DNA of 64,000 nt from positions 14,587,805 to 14,651,804 of the forward strand of contig OW121856.1 of NCBI GenBank assembly GCA_933228895.1, in the 5' to 3' direction. Position 1 is the first letter of the stretch. Each line of letters starts with the position of its first letter. The stretch comes from Platycnemis pennipes. Its lineage: Eukaryota > Arthropoda > Insecta > Odonata > Platycnemididae. Made by a program: the position numbers and the translations under genes. This document shows positions 23,067 to 33,914 of this stretch, piece by piece. Below the pieces are notes generated by a model. It was not told where the DNA came from. It saw only the letters and a program-made list of their open reading frames with translations, and did not search any database.

Positions 23067-23845
23067 GATATTGATAATATCAGTTGGTATATATAAAATA
23101 TATAATATTATAGAACAATCTAGAAAGACCATTATACTAACGTTTTTCAGGTTATCGGACCGGTTTGCCGATAATTTTTCTGTTTTACTCTCGAATCCCA
23201 ATCAAAGCTGGTCGGGAAAATAAATATAACCTTACAGGCAGTTTCCCGTTAAATCATAGCACTATCTGAGTGAATATAGTATTTGTGGTAGTATATTTAT
23301 GTATAAATAAAGTGTACCTTCAAATATATAATCCTTTGTAGCCCTTAAGATGGAAAAATTACATTTCGAAACGTTGGCTGATAGATGAAAGTGAGTTTTA
23401 TTCTGAACAGGCATTAATAAAAGAATTTTTTTTTAACTTCATAAATAAGGTCAATGATGGAGAATACCGAATGTAACGAATGTTATAAGAATTTTCTGAA
23501 CAAAAGAGGTGAGACTTAAGTTTTAAGAGGTAGAATAAAATAAGATACATGTATGAGTAGTTTGGTAGATTGTTAGTACCAATTAGACTGCCTGAGTAGT
23601 ACGTCAGAGGAAAAGAGGGTATTAGTGTAACTAAATCCAAAGGAGAACTGCGTTGGTGAAAAAAGCTTTTACGCGGAGATGAGAATTAATGATGGAGCCT
23701 TCGAGTAGGGACGTAGAGAAAGGAGGTGGCAAAAAGAAGAAAACATGGGGGTCGTCATTGTATACAAAATGTGGACTAAAAGGAAAGAGGCTGAAAAGAC
23801 ACCTGGGGATTATTGAAGTCAGTTAGTTAATCAGTGAAGATAACC
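23067..23845. other. No recognisable feature
   Basis: Anonymous A- and G-rich sequence. Confidence 0.5.
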
Positions 23846-23849
23846 GTCA

Positions 23850-23945
23850 GGTGACAGCTAAAACTCCCCCACCCATCATCAGCCGGGAATCGAATTCGGG
23901 CCCTCGGCATGGGAGGACAGTAGTCTTGCCACCACAGTACGAAAT
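23850..23945 (-). mobile_element. tRNA-derived SINE head
   Basis: On the minus strand GTGGTGGCAAGACTACTGTC resembles an A box and GAATTCGATTCCCGGC holds a B box (GATTCGATTCC-like). The downstream body differs from the SINE at 25217, so it is another subfamily. Confidence 0.55.
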
Positions 23946-24024
23946 ACGAAAACTTGACAAAAGCAAGGGGGCGGAAAGGAGAATGGGTGACTAATTGCTG
24001 GGTATGGTGGAGGAAGGAAGAACA

Positions 24025-24556
24025 TCTAAATCTACGCGATACCCTGCAAACCACCGCGAGTTTCATTAAATGAATTAAAATGGGAATCATTGTCAGATCG
24101 CAGGTTGAAATTTAGTCTTAATCTCTCTTAAATAAATTCCAAGATAATATTTTAATTTAAAACTATTTTGCGAACCCCTACTTAATATGGTAGAATGGAC
24201 CATGGTTAAAAATTAGAGAAATTGATTGCCGTACTGACAGATTCAAAATGTCCTTTTTTCCTCTTACAATTAGGGATATGAATAGCAGTAAATATCAATC
24301 ATCCATATCAATCCATAGGAATTAATCCATAGCATAGGTAGTTGCATGATGGTACTAGAAGGACTATAAGGTAACCCAACTAACAGCATGTTGTTGCATT
24401 CTTACTTTGCTATTTTTATCTTTTTACATAGAGAAGTATAGACTAATATATTAATGTTCATCCCATTTTATGCCTGTTTGCATGTTTGGTGAGATTTCAC
24501 CCCCTGCCACACACCTTTACGGTAGCTTGCAGGGTATTATGTAGATGTAATTGTAG
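24025..24556 (+). mobile_element. CR1/Jockey-like LINE 3' end (plus strand)
   Basis: After a short minus-strand tail remnant (24025-24063, ATCTACGCGATACCCTGC), the plus strand has the decayed polymerase C-terminus (TCAGATCGCAGGTTGAAATT, then TTAGAGAAATTGATTGCCG and TCAAAATGTCCTTTTTTCCT, matching 3620-3800), the 3' UTR, and the terminal block CCTGCCACACACCTTTACGG to TTATGTAGATGTAATTGTAG. Confidence 0.72.
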
Positions 24557-25010
24557 ATGAGTGTGTGGGAAAGGGGGTGAGGATGACCAAATATGCAACT
24601 AGGCTATTGTATAATAGGGTCACATGGTTAGAATCTACGTAGTGATAAGGGATTGGTTGTTATTAATGCACACATCATGCACTACAGCCTACTCTACAAT
24701 ATTTCCCCTACCTATCCCTTTGCTATGCTGCCTTATCTGTTCCCATATAGCACATGGGAAAAATACCATTTTGAATCTATCTGTACGACAATCTATCTCT
24801 CTAATCTTATTTATCTGATCGAATCTAGCATGATACTCTGGTGTTTTTAATATGTGCCTATCATCTTCAGTAAAGCTGTCAGTTTTAAATTTCTGCAGGA
24901 GATTTAACCTGTACTTCTGATAGTGATTCCAACCTACAATCTGATAGTGATTCCAACCTAATTCTTCTATTAATTATGATACACTACTAAACCTATCGTA
25001 AAACCTTTTT
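24557..25010 (-). mobile_element. CR1/Jockey-like LINE 3' end (minus strand), tail to tail with the previous one
   Basis: The minus strand reads KYRLNLLQKFKTDSFTEDDR, HILKTPEYHARFDQINKIRE and IDCRTDRFKMVFFPCAIW, the same polymerase C-terminus in a diverged subfamily, then a UTR ending near 24557. A 21-bp segment CTGATAGTGATTCCAACCTA is tandemly duplicated near 24918-24960. Confidence 0.75.
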
Positions 25011-25216
25011 ACAAGGGTAGGTAGATGCTCTACACTACACACAGTCAAGCTGTCTGATGAAATCTAATTCGTTTGGAAAGGAAAGCTCATTAAAGTAATC
25101 AGAAGTGAGTACAGTGGCAGTGAGTATACGGAACCGCCGAATGAATACGTGGGTATTTTGGGTCATTTGCGCCATTTAGGATAGGTGGATTATTGGGTAA
25201 TGGTAGGAGTTTTTTA

Positions 25217-25460
25217 GGGAACGGAGGAAGGGTGGAGAGAAACCCGGCGTCGGCAGAAGCCTACTCTAAACGAAAGGCGCCAAGGGGACCACGGCTTAAC
25301 GTCCCATCCGACGGACGGAGTACTGAACCTGAAATTCCCTCCACTAGGCACTCAAGTGGGGACCGGTTTTTCCACTAAAAATCCGCCACTGCCGGGACTT
25401 GAATCCGGGCCTTCGGGATGGGAGGCCAGTACTCTAGCCACCACACCAACCCGATCCCCA
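25217..25460 (-). mobile_element. tRNA-derived SINE (family S2)
   Basis: The minus-strand head has GTGGTGGCTAGAGTACTGG (A box region) and GGATTCAAGTCCCGG (B box), followed by a body with CCGTCCGTCGGATGGGACGT and GCGCCTTTCG. The same family occurs at 40947-41708 (split) and 51988-52234. Confidence 0.8.
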
Positions 25461-25724
25461 AAGGAGATGGAGGAGAAGGAAAGATTGTTTGGATAGACTT
25501 TTTGAGAGGAGGGAAGCATGCAGGAGGTAAAAACGGGGGGCTTCATATGAACGTAGGGTGGTGGGTAAGGTTTTGATTACCATCTAAATATCTCCCCTGA
25601 CCCGAAGTTCACTAATACCAATCACGAAACATTGGAAGGCCCTAGGAGGAGGGGACTCTTCTTCTGTATTCTTGTATTATAACCGTTACTTTACCTCAAT
25701 TTGCACATCTTCACTTTATACTTT

Positions 25725-26271
25725 TGTTCAAAATGGCTCATAAGTTACCTAACAAAAAGTTCACAATGTGTTTTTCATTTATAATGTTTACAATGATTTT
25801 ATGAATATTACCTCTAGTGTACCTCAGGGTTCAGTCCTGGGCCCTGTATTGTTTTTGTTTTATATTGATGACTGTTGTTGCCACGACTTTCATGGTCAGG
25901 TTAATGCCTTTGCGGATGATTTTGCACTATGCTACAGTAATTTTACATCAGAAAGTCTCAGGTATGTTATGCAAACTGACTTAAATTACATAAGACTATG
26001 GTTCTTTTATAACAAATTATCTATGAATATACGGAAAACTATATGTTACAAATATATAGAAAACTTTATCATAGTTCTATATTATGTTCCAATCTTTTCT
26101 TATGTCAATTTTTACATAGTTTTTGGTTACATGTTGTTTATTTTTATATTTTTATTACGCCTTGTTTTTGAATGTTCAGCACTTGAATTCTAACACTTTT
26201 GTTTCTGATGGTAGCTTTTTTCAGGTTTTCCCATGTAAGCTACCTACAGCTCAAGTATTCATTTATTGTAA
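25725..26271 (+). mobile_element. CR1/Jockey-like LINE with polymerase core fragment
   Basis: The open frame 25768-26193 reads SSVPQGSVLGPVLFLFYIDD (polymerase domain B region), NAFADDFALCYSN (catalytic xADD motif) and DLNYIRLWFFYNKLSMNIRK (domain D). After about residue 95 the frame runs into hydrophobic AT-rich sequence and the thumb is missing, so there is an internal deletion. The 3' end 26210-26271 has GGTAGCTT...AAGCTACCTACAGCTC, nearly the same inverted-repeat motif as the end of the relic at 29690-30540; they are one family. A MITE begins at 26272. Confidence 0.8.
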
Positions 26272-26809
26272 AATGGGGGCGTTTACTCGGAACCGAAATT
26301 GCAATTTCGTACACGAAATCGTTAGATGGAAACGAAAAAAGAATTTTAGTGAAAAAATTTATCTTCTAACCACAACCATTCACTCATAAATCCAAAATTA
26401 AAATAAGCAAAAGGTGACGCCCACCGAAAAATCTGCTGTGATAACATTGACGTCATTTTCCTCCCATCCTTGACTGCTTTTCGTGGAAGAGAAGGGAGTG
26501 GAGGGGGGTTCTCGGAAGGTCTGCTCGCAAAGATGCTGTCGTAACTGTCCTATTGGCAGAGTCAGCTGTGTCCCCCTCATTGCGATAAGGCAAAGTAGCT
26601 TCGCGGGCTCAGTTGTGATTGGACGAAGTCGTTATACGTCAGAGGTTGCACCACGCCCATTTTTCCGAAAGGGTTAAAAACATCAGTTTTTCGCCGCTTA
26701 TAACTCAAGAAATAATTGACGGATCAGAAAACGGAAAAATACGGGTCTTTTTATTTTAAAAACTCTATCAGATTCGGCAATAAAAAAAAACATGGTAAAC
26801 GACCCCATT
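26272..26809 (+). mobile_element. Promoter-like MITE, copy B (best preserved ends)
   Basis: Inverted ends AATGGGGGCGTTTAC and GTAAACGACCCCATT (one mismatch over 15). Inside are TTGACGTCATTTTCC (CRE-like), CCTATTGGCAGAGTCAGC and GTTGTGATTGGACGAAG (both inverted CCAAT boxes) and TTTCCGAAAGGGTTAAAAAC. No long frame. It interrupts the tail of the LINE to its left. Confidence 0.78.
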
Positions 26810-27289
26810 ATATGTATGAGTTTTGAGCATTAAAAAATATCTATGTCTATCTTTTACCCTGGGACGAGGGACCGTCACATCCAAAGGGCCCCACCCGACC
26901 CTTTAAGGAGACCAGGGGTGTGCGGCCTGCTGATAACATAGGTCAGGGACGATTTTACGGTGGCCAGGTGGAGGGGTGGTGTATAACGCTTTGAAGAGGG
27001 AAAAAAGTGAGGATCGAATCTGTTAACATTCCAGAACGACGCGGGGGTGTGTTTGTGTCCGATGCATTTCTGAAACCCTTAGGGATTCCCCGTCCGTGAC
27101 CACACCCGGTAGACGTATCGATAGCTTAAGGGTGTGGCTGTTGGAAGGGGAGGGGAGAGAACGTTATTGGTTGGCTCGGCCTCAACCCATTAATCACCTG
27201 ATAACCCCTCGGGGACCCATATTTCGGTGATGGCGAGGGTGTGGGGGTTAAAAAAAAGGATATTTATGACGGGAGCGGAAAATGATTTT
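26810..27289. other. No recognisable feature
   Basis: Mixed-composition sequence without match elsewhere in the window. Confidence 0.5.
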
Positions 27290-27690
27290 TGAAAAAAAAA
27301 TCCACTCACTCATTCACAGCGGCCTGAACCGAAGAGCTTGAGAGGAAGCGAACGATTTTTTCAATCCTCCGTTATCGTTATCATGTGCATGTGCGAAAAA
27401 TTCTTTCTCCTCGATGAAAAAAAAACGATTCGATATTTCGATTCGACCTCGACTGGAGTTTCTCTCCGCGCACCGCGATAGCAACGCCACCACCCGTTGG
27501 AGAAGCGGCGTTGATGAATTTTTACCCCAAATCCCATCAAAAACTCCTTGTCGCCGATCCAATTAATGACCGCCCGAAAGCGGCGGGGTCGGGTTAATTG
27601 GGCGGGCTTTGTAAATTTCTGGCTCCCTCGCGATTGGATATTTATCGCCGAGATAGGATAAAAATCGGGCAGACGAGGGACCGGGAAAGG
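27290..27690. other. CpG-rich block of unknown nature
   Basis: High CpG density (for example CGCGCACCGCGATAGC and GACCGCCCGAAAGCGGCG) in AT-rich DNA. It includes a GCCCG...CGGGC palindrome near 27570-27600. An 82-codon minus frame spans part of it but has no recognised domain. It may be a promoter or first exon. Confidence 0.35.
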
Positions 27691-27813
27691 ATGGCATGGA
27701 CTGTTTCAAATCGGTGCCTGAACTCTAGAGCTGCTCGACGCATAATTCATTTGCGGTGGAAAATACTTATTCTTTCATAAATACTTGAAATGGTATCATC
27801 ATATTAATGATTT

Positions 27814-28357
27814 AGTAAAGATGCGTTTACACGTAGCAGTTTACTGCTATGACAGTCAACTGCTAACAACAATTAAGCCCCACTCGCATGTGTAAATAGC
27901 AACTGCGATACGAGTTCAGGTCGATACTGGAAACATGTCGAACAGTATCTATCATAGTTCGAGCTATTAGCAAAGTTGAAGCCCGTCTACCTTCCAGCGG
28001 AAATGTATCCAACACAATCGCAACAATTGCCAACGGAAAGAAATACACGACTTCTGATACCGGGAATTTGGATATAATAACAAGGATATCCCTCCCCAAA
28101 GAGGAGATTCTGCTCTTTAAAGAATGGGAACAAATGGTCATCGTCATTGGAATTTATTGCTCGAAGAATTTCATGCAAATTTAAGCATCAATCACTGTTG
28201 AGATAAAACTCTTTTTATTTGTTGTGGCAACGCCTAAATAGCGGCTTTAAGCTGTATAGAAGTTGGTGCAGACGCATCATAGCAGTAGCGATATAGATAT
28301 ATCGTGCATCTCGCGACTGCCATAGAAGTCAACTGCTACGTGTAAAGGCCGCTTAAG
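27814..28357 (-). mobile_element. MITE with TTTACACGTAGCAGTT ends, copy 2
   Basis: Inverted copy of 7509-8038: left end GCGTTTACACGTAGCAGTTT, right end AACTGCTACGTGTAAAGGCC. Internal order and landmarks are conserved in the opposite sense, with small indels. Confidence 0.82.
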
Positions 28358-28394
28358 AGTCTTACGATATTATATATCGAAGCTTTATTTTATT

Positions 28395-29651
28395 CAGGGA
28401 TGTGACCCGGAAAGGCACGTTACGTTTCGTGCCGTACCTGGGATGCACCCGAACTTGGATTTGATTTAATTTGATTTGGGTTTATTTTACCTGGGCGGGA
28501 TAGGACGTTGCCGTCCTCTCCACCCACCGCCCAGGGCATAATAGATACATGTATGTGTCATATTACATCATTAGGTCAAGCCCAAAGTAAAAATTTAGAT
28601 TTATGACACTGTAAAATCCAAAAAAGAAAAAGTATAAAACATTTTACCTCTACACAAATCAAAGATATTACTTGCGAGATTCATTGAGTTGCACATGTGA
28701 ATAAAAAAGGTACATTAGTGAAAAGCGTATCTACCCTTAAGTACAAAATTGATTCTATTAAAATATTACAAGTATATAGCCCAATAAAGTGAGTCCAAAA
28801 ATAACAGAAATCCTTATTAAACTTGAATGAAAATAAAACAGTGTATAAAGGATGACAACCAGTGGAGAAAAAAAAACTATGTGATTATACCATAAATAAA
28901 ACCTGAAATTATCATAAATAAATACAGTAAAACTTAGAAATGAAAAAAAATAACACATGTAAAATAAAACAAAAATATATATATAAAAAAAATATAAAAA
29001 ATAATAGCAATTAAAATAGAAAATAATAATTGATGAAAAATCAAAAGGATATAGGTGGATTTTCACGAGATGTACGTTTTGAGTAGTAGCTCATGAAGCC
29101 TCGGAGTCTGAGCCTCGGCGTTGAAGGAGACCCAACCCTTCACCGCGGGTGTTTTATAGTACCAACTGACCTGTCACACTATAGTTTATAACTTCTTAAA
29201 GTTAAACATAAATAGCACAATTATGTTCATCTTTCTGTTGTACTATTCAAGTTGATGAAAATTGTTATTTAAACACAGTTATACGATATATATTAACCAT
29301 TTTACGTGCATTAGTAAACCAAGCCAGTTTAATGTACATAAATTAAATTACTAAAGCATAATATCCACCGTAATAATTAGTTAGTAGAACTAAAGTTAAT
29401 AGCTACCGTATAACTGCGATGAAAAAACCATTTTCATCAGCGTGACTAGTGCAACACAAAGACTAACATAGCTTTGTGAATGATGTTTAACTTTAAGAAG
29501 TTATAAACTATAGTGTGACTGGTCACTTGGTGCTATAAACCACCCGTGGTGAAGGGTTGTGTCTCCTTCAACGCCGAGTCTCGGACTCCGAGCTCGGGTG
29601 CCTCTCTGGTAAGGCACGAAAGGTAAAATGCCTTTTCGGGTCACATCCCTG
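28395..29651. mobile_element. Fold-back hAT MITE with 8-bp target duplication and LINE insertion
   Basis: Ends CAGGGATGTGACCCGGAAAG and CTTTTCGGGTCACATCCCTG, flanked by ATTTTATT (28387-28394) and ATTATATT (29652-29659), 7 of 8 identical. The right arm 29475-29651 is continuous; its complement is split into 28395-28449 and about 29095-29215 by an inserted piece. Without the insertion it is a palindromic element of about 610 bp. Confidence 0.85.
28450..29094 (-). mobile_element. LINE-like 3' tail inserted in a hAT arm
   Basis: On the minus strand the segment ends GCCCTGGGCGGTGGGTGGAG, then CCCGCCCAGGTAAAATAAAC and CCAAATCAAATTAAATCAAA, a GC-rich block followed by an A-rich repeat tail as in many LINE or SINE 3' ends. 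Upstream is very AT-rich with a 102-codon hydrophobic frame that I regard as a composition artefact. Boundaries follow from the interrupted palindrome. Confidence 0.55.
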
Positions 29652-29689
29652 ATTATATTCGACATAAGTGCCCCTACTATTTTCAAGGA

Positions 29690-30540
29690 ATTTTGTACAA
29701 CGCTTTAGCAGGCACTAAGTTAAACTACAGTTTGACATGCTGGGTTGGAGCCCATAAGACGACATTGAACCCTGCAGTAGTACTTTAAGAAAAGTTAATT
29801 AGAATAATTCCTATAATAAAAATCACTTTGAGCGTTCTTACCCTCTGTTTTTTAGCCTTAATTTATCGCCATTAAGATACATGTTTGTTTATAAAACATT
29901 AAAGTTATTTTTTTTGCGAAGTGGTAGTTTTCCAGCAATTTCTGGATACGAACATGGCTATAAGTTACGTAGGGATTGTAATTTTTTAATTCCTAAGCCT
30001 AATCTTTCTTTATTTAAAAGATGATTTCTTTATGTAGGGCCTAAAATTTTTAATAACCTACCTTGTTCAATTAAATAGAAAAAGAGTATAAATAGTTTTT
30101 GTAAAAAGGCTAAAGATTGGTTGTTATCCCATGATGATATAAATGTTCTTTTTTTGATGTGTATGTGTGTTTATATATGTATATATATGTTTGTGCATAT
30201 ATGTGTATATATATTGTTTAGCGCATTTTTTTCCAATGAAAAAAGTTATTTTTTTGCCTATTTTGCAAAAAAAAATTTCTTGTATGCTCTTACTTATCTC
30301 TTCTTATCTATATGTTCTTCAAATGATATGTTTTTGCCACGTGTGATATGTAATGATAAATATTTATAATGTATTTAAAATTGATGTGTGTGTGTGTGAC
30401 TAGCACTGATTTAATTCAAGGATGGTAGCTTCTACGCTCGTGTTCAACCATTGAAGCTACCTAAAGCTCCTTCATTCTTGTACTTAAGTTGTATATTTAT
30501 AAAATTTGACGTAATAAATTCTTATTATTCTTGACCTTTT
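29690..30540 (+). mobile_element. CR1/Jockey-like LINE 3' end, frameshifted
   Basis: Reading across frames gives KLNYSLTCWVGAHKTTLNPA, KLIRIIPIIKITLS, CNFLIPKPNLSLFK and FLYVGPKIFNNLP, the thumb and C-terminus of a non-LTR polymerase (compare 58400-58884: LIIYWGGAYQNSLK, VLPKPGLKLYKRCFLYIGSK, AFNMLPRN). The UTR has a GT/TA-rich simple-sequence run (30160-30220) and ends with GGTAGCTTCTACGC...GAAGCTACC, matching the end of 25725-26271. Confidence 0.75.
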
Positions 30541-32147
30541 CACCATTTTGTACCCCCCTCCCTACAACACTGATCGAGGGAAACAAATGAATGACTTAAA
30601 TGGGTTAAAATTCAATTACCAAAGGATCAATGACAAAATTTATACCCTTCAACTTGGAAAATTAAACGTAAAATGTGCATTAAAGAGCTAGTTAGTGAAT
30701 TCTTTTGCCTTTCAAAGTCAATCTGCTTTTAAAGTTTCCACAGCAAAGATATTGATGTTCTCGATGGGTTTGGAAGCATAATTACTTAATTTTTCATCGA
30801 ATTTTAAAAATAAATTGCCTCGTGTATTGGGTAATCATTAAATTGATGTTACTCTTCATTTTATTACCAATTATAATGGCTATTAAGCTTAATAGCTTGA
30901 CTCGTAATTTGATAATCGTGTGTCTCTCGGGTCTGGAATGCTCCATCAAGAGTCCTTTATTTACATTCCACTAATTACCAAGGCGACCGCATGGCAATTT
31001 TTTTTTCCACCTCCAGCTCTTCATTTATTAGCACAAAATGTTCATGTCAAAAGCTTCTTCCCCGACGTATTTTGCGGCTGATTTTTTTCCCGTGTTTTTT
31101 TTTATGCCTTCTCAAAACGTTTAAGTAATTATATTAACACCTTGAAGACGACGGAAGGACATAGATGTCCAGAAGGAAAAGTATTGGAGAGCTGTTACAT
31201 ACAATCAGAATCAATAGTTAAATGTCTAATTGCTTGTTAAGAAAAGGATACAAAATTAATCCCCTAACGCATAAATTTAGTCTTTTTCTTTTTGGCTGAT
31301 ACAATTATATCTATCAAAAATATTTCTCATAGCAGTAATAGTTTTACTAGTTAAACCATAATAGGTGAACTATTTATTTCGAGATATTTAGTTTTGAAAA
31401 CGAAAGTAAAGTTATCTCGGATGAGTCGTTTTAGTTCTTAATAGATATATGTACCAGTGCGTATTTAGAATAAGTTCAAGTGGACGTACAGCAAACTATG
31501 GGGTATGCTTTGCGGCTGAAATGTAAATTCATTTTTTTTCAAATTTCCGAATAGCAAAGTGATCTAGAACATTTTAATAATTTACAGTGGTTGAAAAATG
31601 GGACTGCGGGAGCTCTGTTGTCTCTCTCAACGTGGCAATGTTGCTATTATCCCAGCTTTATCCTGCACCCACGTGTGTAACACATTTGCGGTATTAAGTA
31701 GCATATATTTTAGTATGGGAAACAGTATTATGTCTTCAAATGTGTATTGCATATGAATTATAAACTTAATTTTCCGGCTTGCATATGATACAATTCGATA
31801 ACAATAATAATTTTTATTCCACCTCTGAGAAAAAATAAAACATACGACTACAAATAATACGAAAAACATCAATTGAGAGGGGAATATAGGTACCCATGAG
31901 GATAACCTGTGTTGGGGTTACCATCATCAACTATTGAAAGCAGAGGCTGGTGCTAATCTATACAAGTATTAAACCTAGAACCTTCAATTTACGTCCATTC
32001 CAAGACATGACAACCGTACAACTTGGTCTATTTTTATTCTTTTTTCATAACAAGGAAATGAAGTGCGATGTGTTTGAGAAAGGAATTAAGGTTAATTTGC
32101 AATGAAGGTAATTTGCAATTATGTTAATTTGTAAGGAATAAATCAAT
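30541..32147. other. No recognisable feature
   Basis: AT-rich anonymous sequence; the open frames present are short and show no domain. Confidence 0.5.
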
Positions 32148-32588
32148 CAGAACGTACATTTGGAGCATTCTACTATATGGCAGCGATTCATGGACGATGA
32201 CAGCAGCGGAGAAGAAAAGGGTGGAAGCATTTGAAATGTGGTGCTACCGAAGAATGATGAAGATAAAATGTATTGACCGAAGGTGCAACGAGGAAGTCTT
32301 AAGAAGAGTAAGAGAAAAGAGAAGTCTGGTGAAAATTCTAAAAAGGAGACGGGACAACTTCATCGGTCATATCTTAAGACAGGATGGCCTGATGAAGACA
32401 GTCGTCGAAGAAAAAGTGAACGGGAAGAATGGTAAAGGCAGGCCTCGGGTGAGATATATGGAGCAAGTCGTGAAGGATGTAAAAGAGAGGGGCTACGTCA
32501 ATATGAAGAGGTTGGCCGATAGAAAAATCGAGTGGTGGGCTGCGTCAAACCAATCCTAGGATAGTTGGCCCATGATGATGATGATTCA
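32148..32588 (+). mobile_element. RTE-like LINE 3' end with intact C-terminal frame
   Basis: A frame of 120 codons (32197-32559) is open to its natural stop: KRVEAFEMWCYRRMMKIKCI, EEVLRRVREKRSLVKILKRR, GHILRQDGLMKTVVEEKVNG, VRYMEQVVKDVKERGYVNMK and EWWAASNQS. The stop TAG lies about 25 bp before a (GAT)n tail, so the 3' UTR is almost absent, as in RTE-type elements. The 5' side is truncated just before this region. Confidence 0.85.
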
Positions 32589-33634
32589 TAACATCGATAC
32601 AAACCATTTAAAATGCATAAATCAACCAAATTTAATACACGGCCATGGGTTTTTCCGAGGATTAATATATCATAATTAGAATGAAACCCGGGTCGTCTAT
32701 TAAATTTTATTTGGGATAATGTAATTTAAGATTTATTACAAAAAAAGATGTTTAATTAGCTTTCTCTAACACCGCGCACTTCATAGCAAAATTACCATGC
32801 ACTGAATACTTAAAGCAACAAGCATCTTCTTCTGCTAGATACTGAGCACTGCATACTCGGAAATTCTCTTAAAGCTGCATTAATTTCAAATCTAATTTCT
32901 CCGTATTCCGTTCTTGTAGCGTAGAAATTTATTTCACGGCCTCATTTAAGTTTTAAGCTTTCCTTCCCGTACCTAGGTAACCTTATTTTCTATTCTTTCG
33001 CGCAGTTAATCTTCATCCCATGCCTCTTACTCCGTTCCTCTAATGCACTTACAAATCAGGATGGCAATCCGTTTTTCTGGCCAGCTAACTAACGCTTGGA
33101 CATCAGCGCTAATCGAATCCAGGAAATGATCTACCCTCCTACACACTTCGTCTCACTTTAAGCGCATCCCATGAATCACACAAATTGGTTGAATAATGTC
33201 GGTGATTACAAATGTCCCATCCTCACTCCCCTGCCAATTACTACCACCTCAATTCTCCACATACTACCTACTTTAATTTGTGCTATCTGAGTCGCAGAAA
33301 ATGTTTCCTCTATCCCTCACCTCATATCCTAATTTCAGTAAATCTTTCAGTTATTCCTCTCGGGTCATCATTTGGAAGGCACTATTTAAATCAATAAAAC
33401 ATCAAAAATGAATCCTGCAGATTGCATTCTGCTTTATGCTTGGAAATACCGGTACCCCTTTTAAGTGTCTGATGTTATTATCACAATAAGCAAACACCTT
33501 TCTTGGAATAGAAACATTTAAAATAATATCAATAAGATTAGAAAAATTCTGTACCAAATAAAATGAAATATACATTTACTTCCTACGAACAAAGAAGCAC
33601 CTTACCTCTACTTAAGTGTTTCCTAATCTTGACT
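32589..33634. other. No recognisable feature
   Basis: Anonymous AT-rich sequence, C/T-rich between 33180 and 33330. Confidence 0.5.
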
Positions 33635-33914
33635 GCAGCTGGAAATACATGCTTGGGAGTAAGGAAGCAATTCATCAAAACGTATATCTGGAGTATGTTT
33701 CTTTATGGCAGTGAGGCATGGAAAATGACAGAATCGGAGAAGAAAAGGGTGGAAGCATTCGAAATGTGGTGCTACAGAAGAATGATGAAGATAAAATGGA
33801 TCGACCGAGTGACAAATGAAGAAGTCCGAAGAAGAGTGGGAGAATAGAGAAGTTAGCTGAAAACTACAAAAAGATGACGGGACAACTTAATCGGCCACAT
33901 CTTAAGACACGATG
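33635..33914 (+). mobile_element. RTE-like LINE 3' end, left part (interrupted by Transib)
   Basis: The frame 33563-33847 includes GNTCLGVRKQFIKTYIWSMF, LYGSEAWKMTESEKKRVEAF, EMWCYRRMMKIKWIDRVTNE and stops at a TAG (33845-33847). The sequence continues in family-typical form to ACACGATG at 33914, where the Transib element begins. It resumes at 37721. Confidence 0.85.

Noticed and set aside
28758..29066. Hydrophobic 102-codon minus frame as a membrane protein
   Set aside because: The DNA is almost pure A/T; F, Y, I and L codons follow from composition alone.
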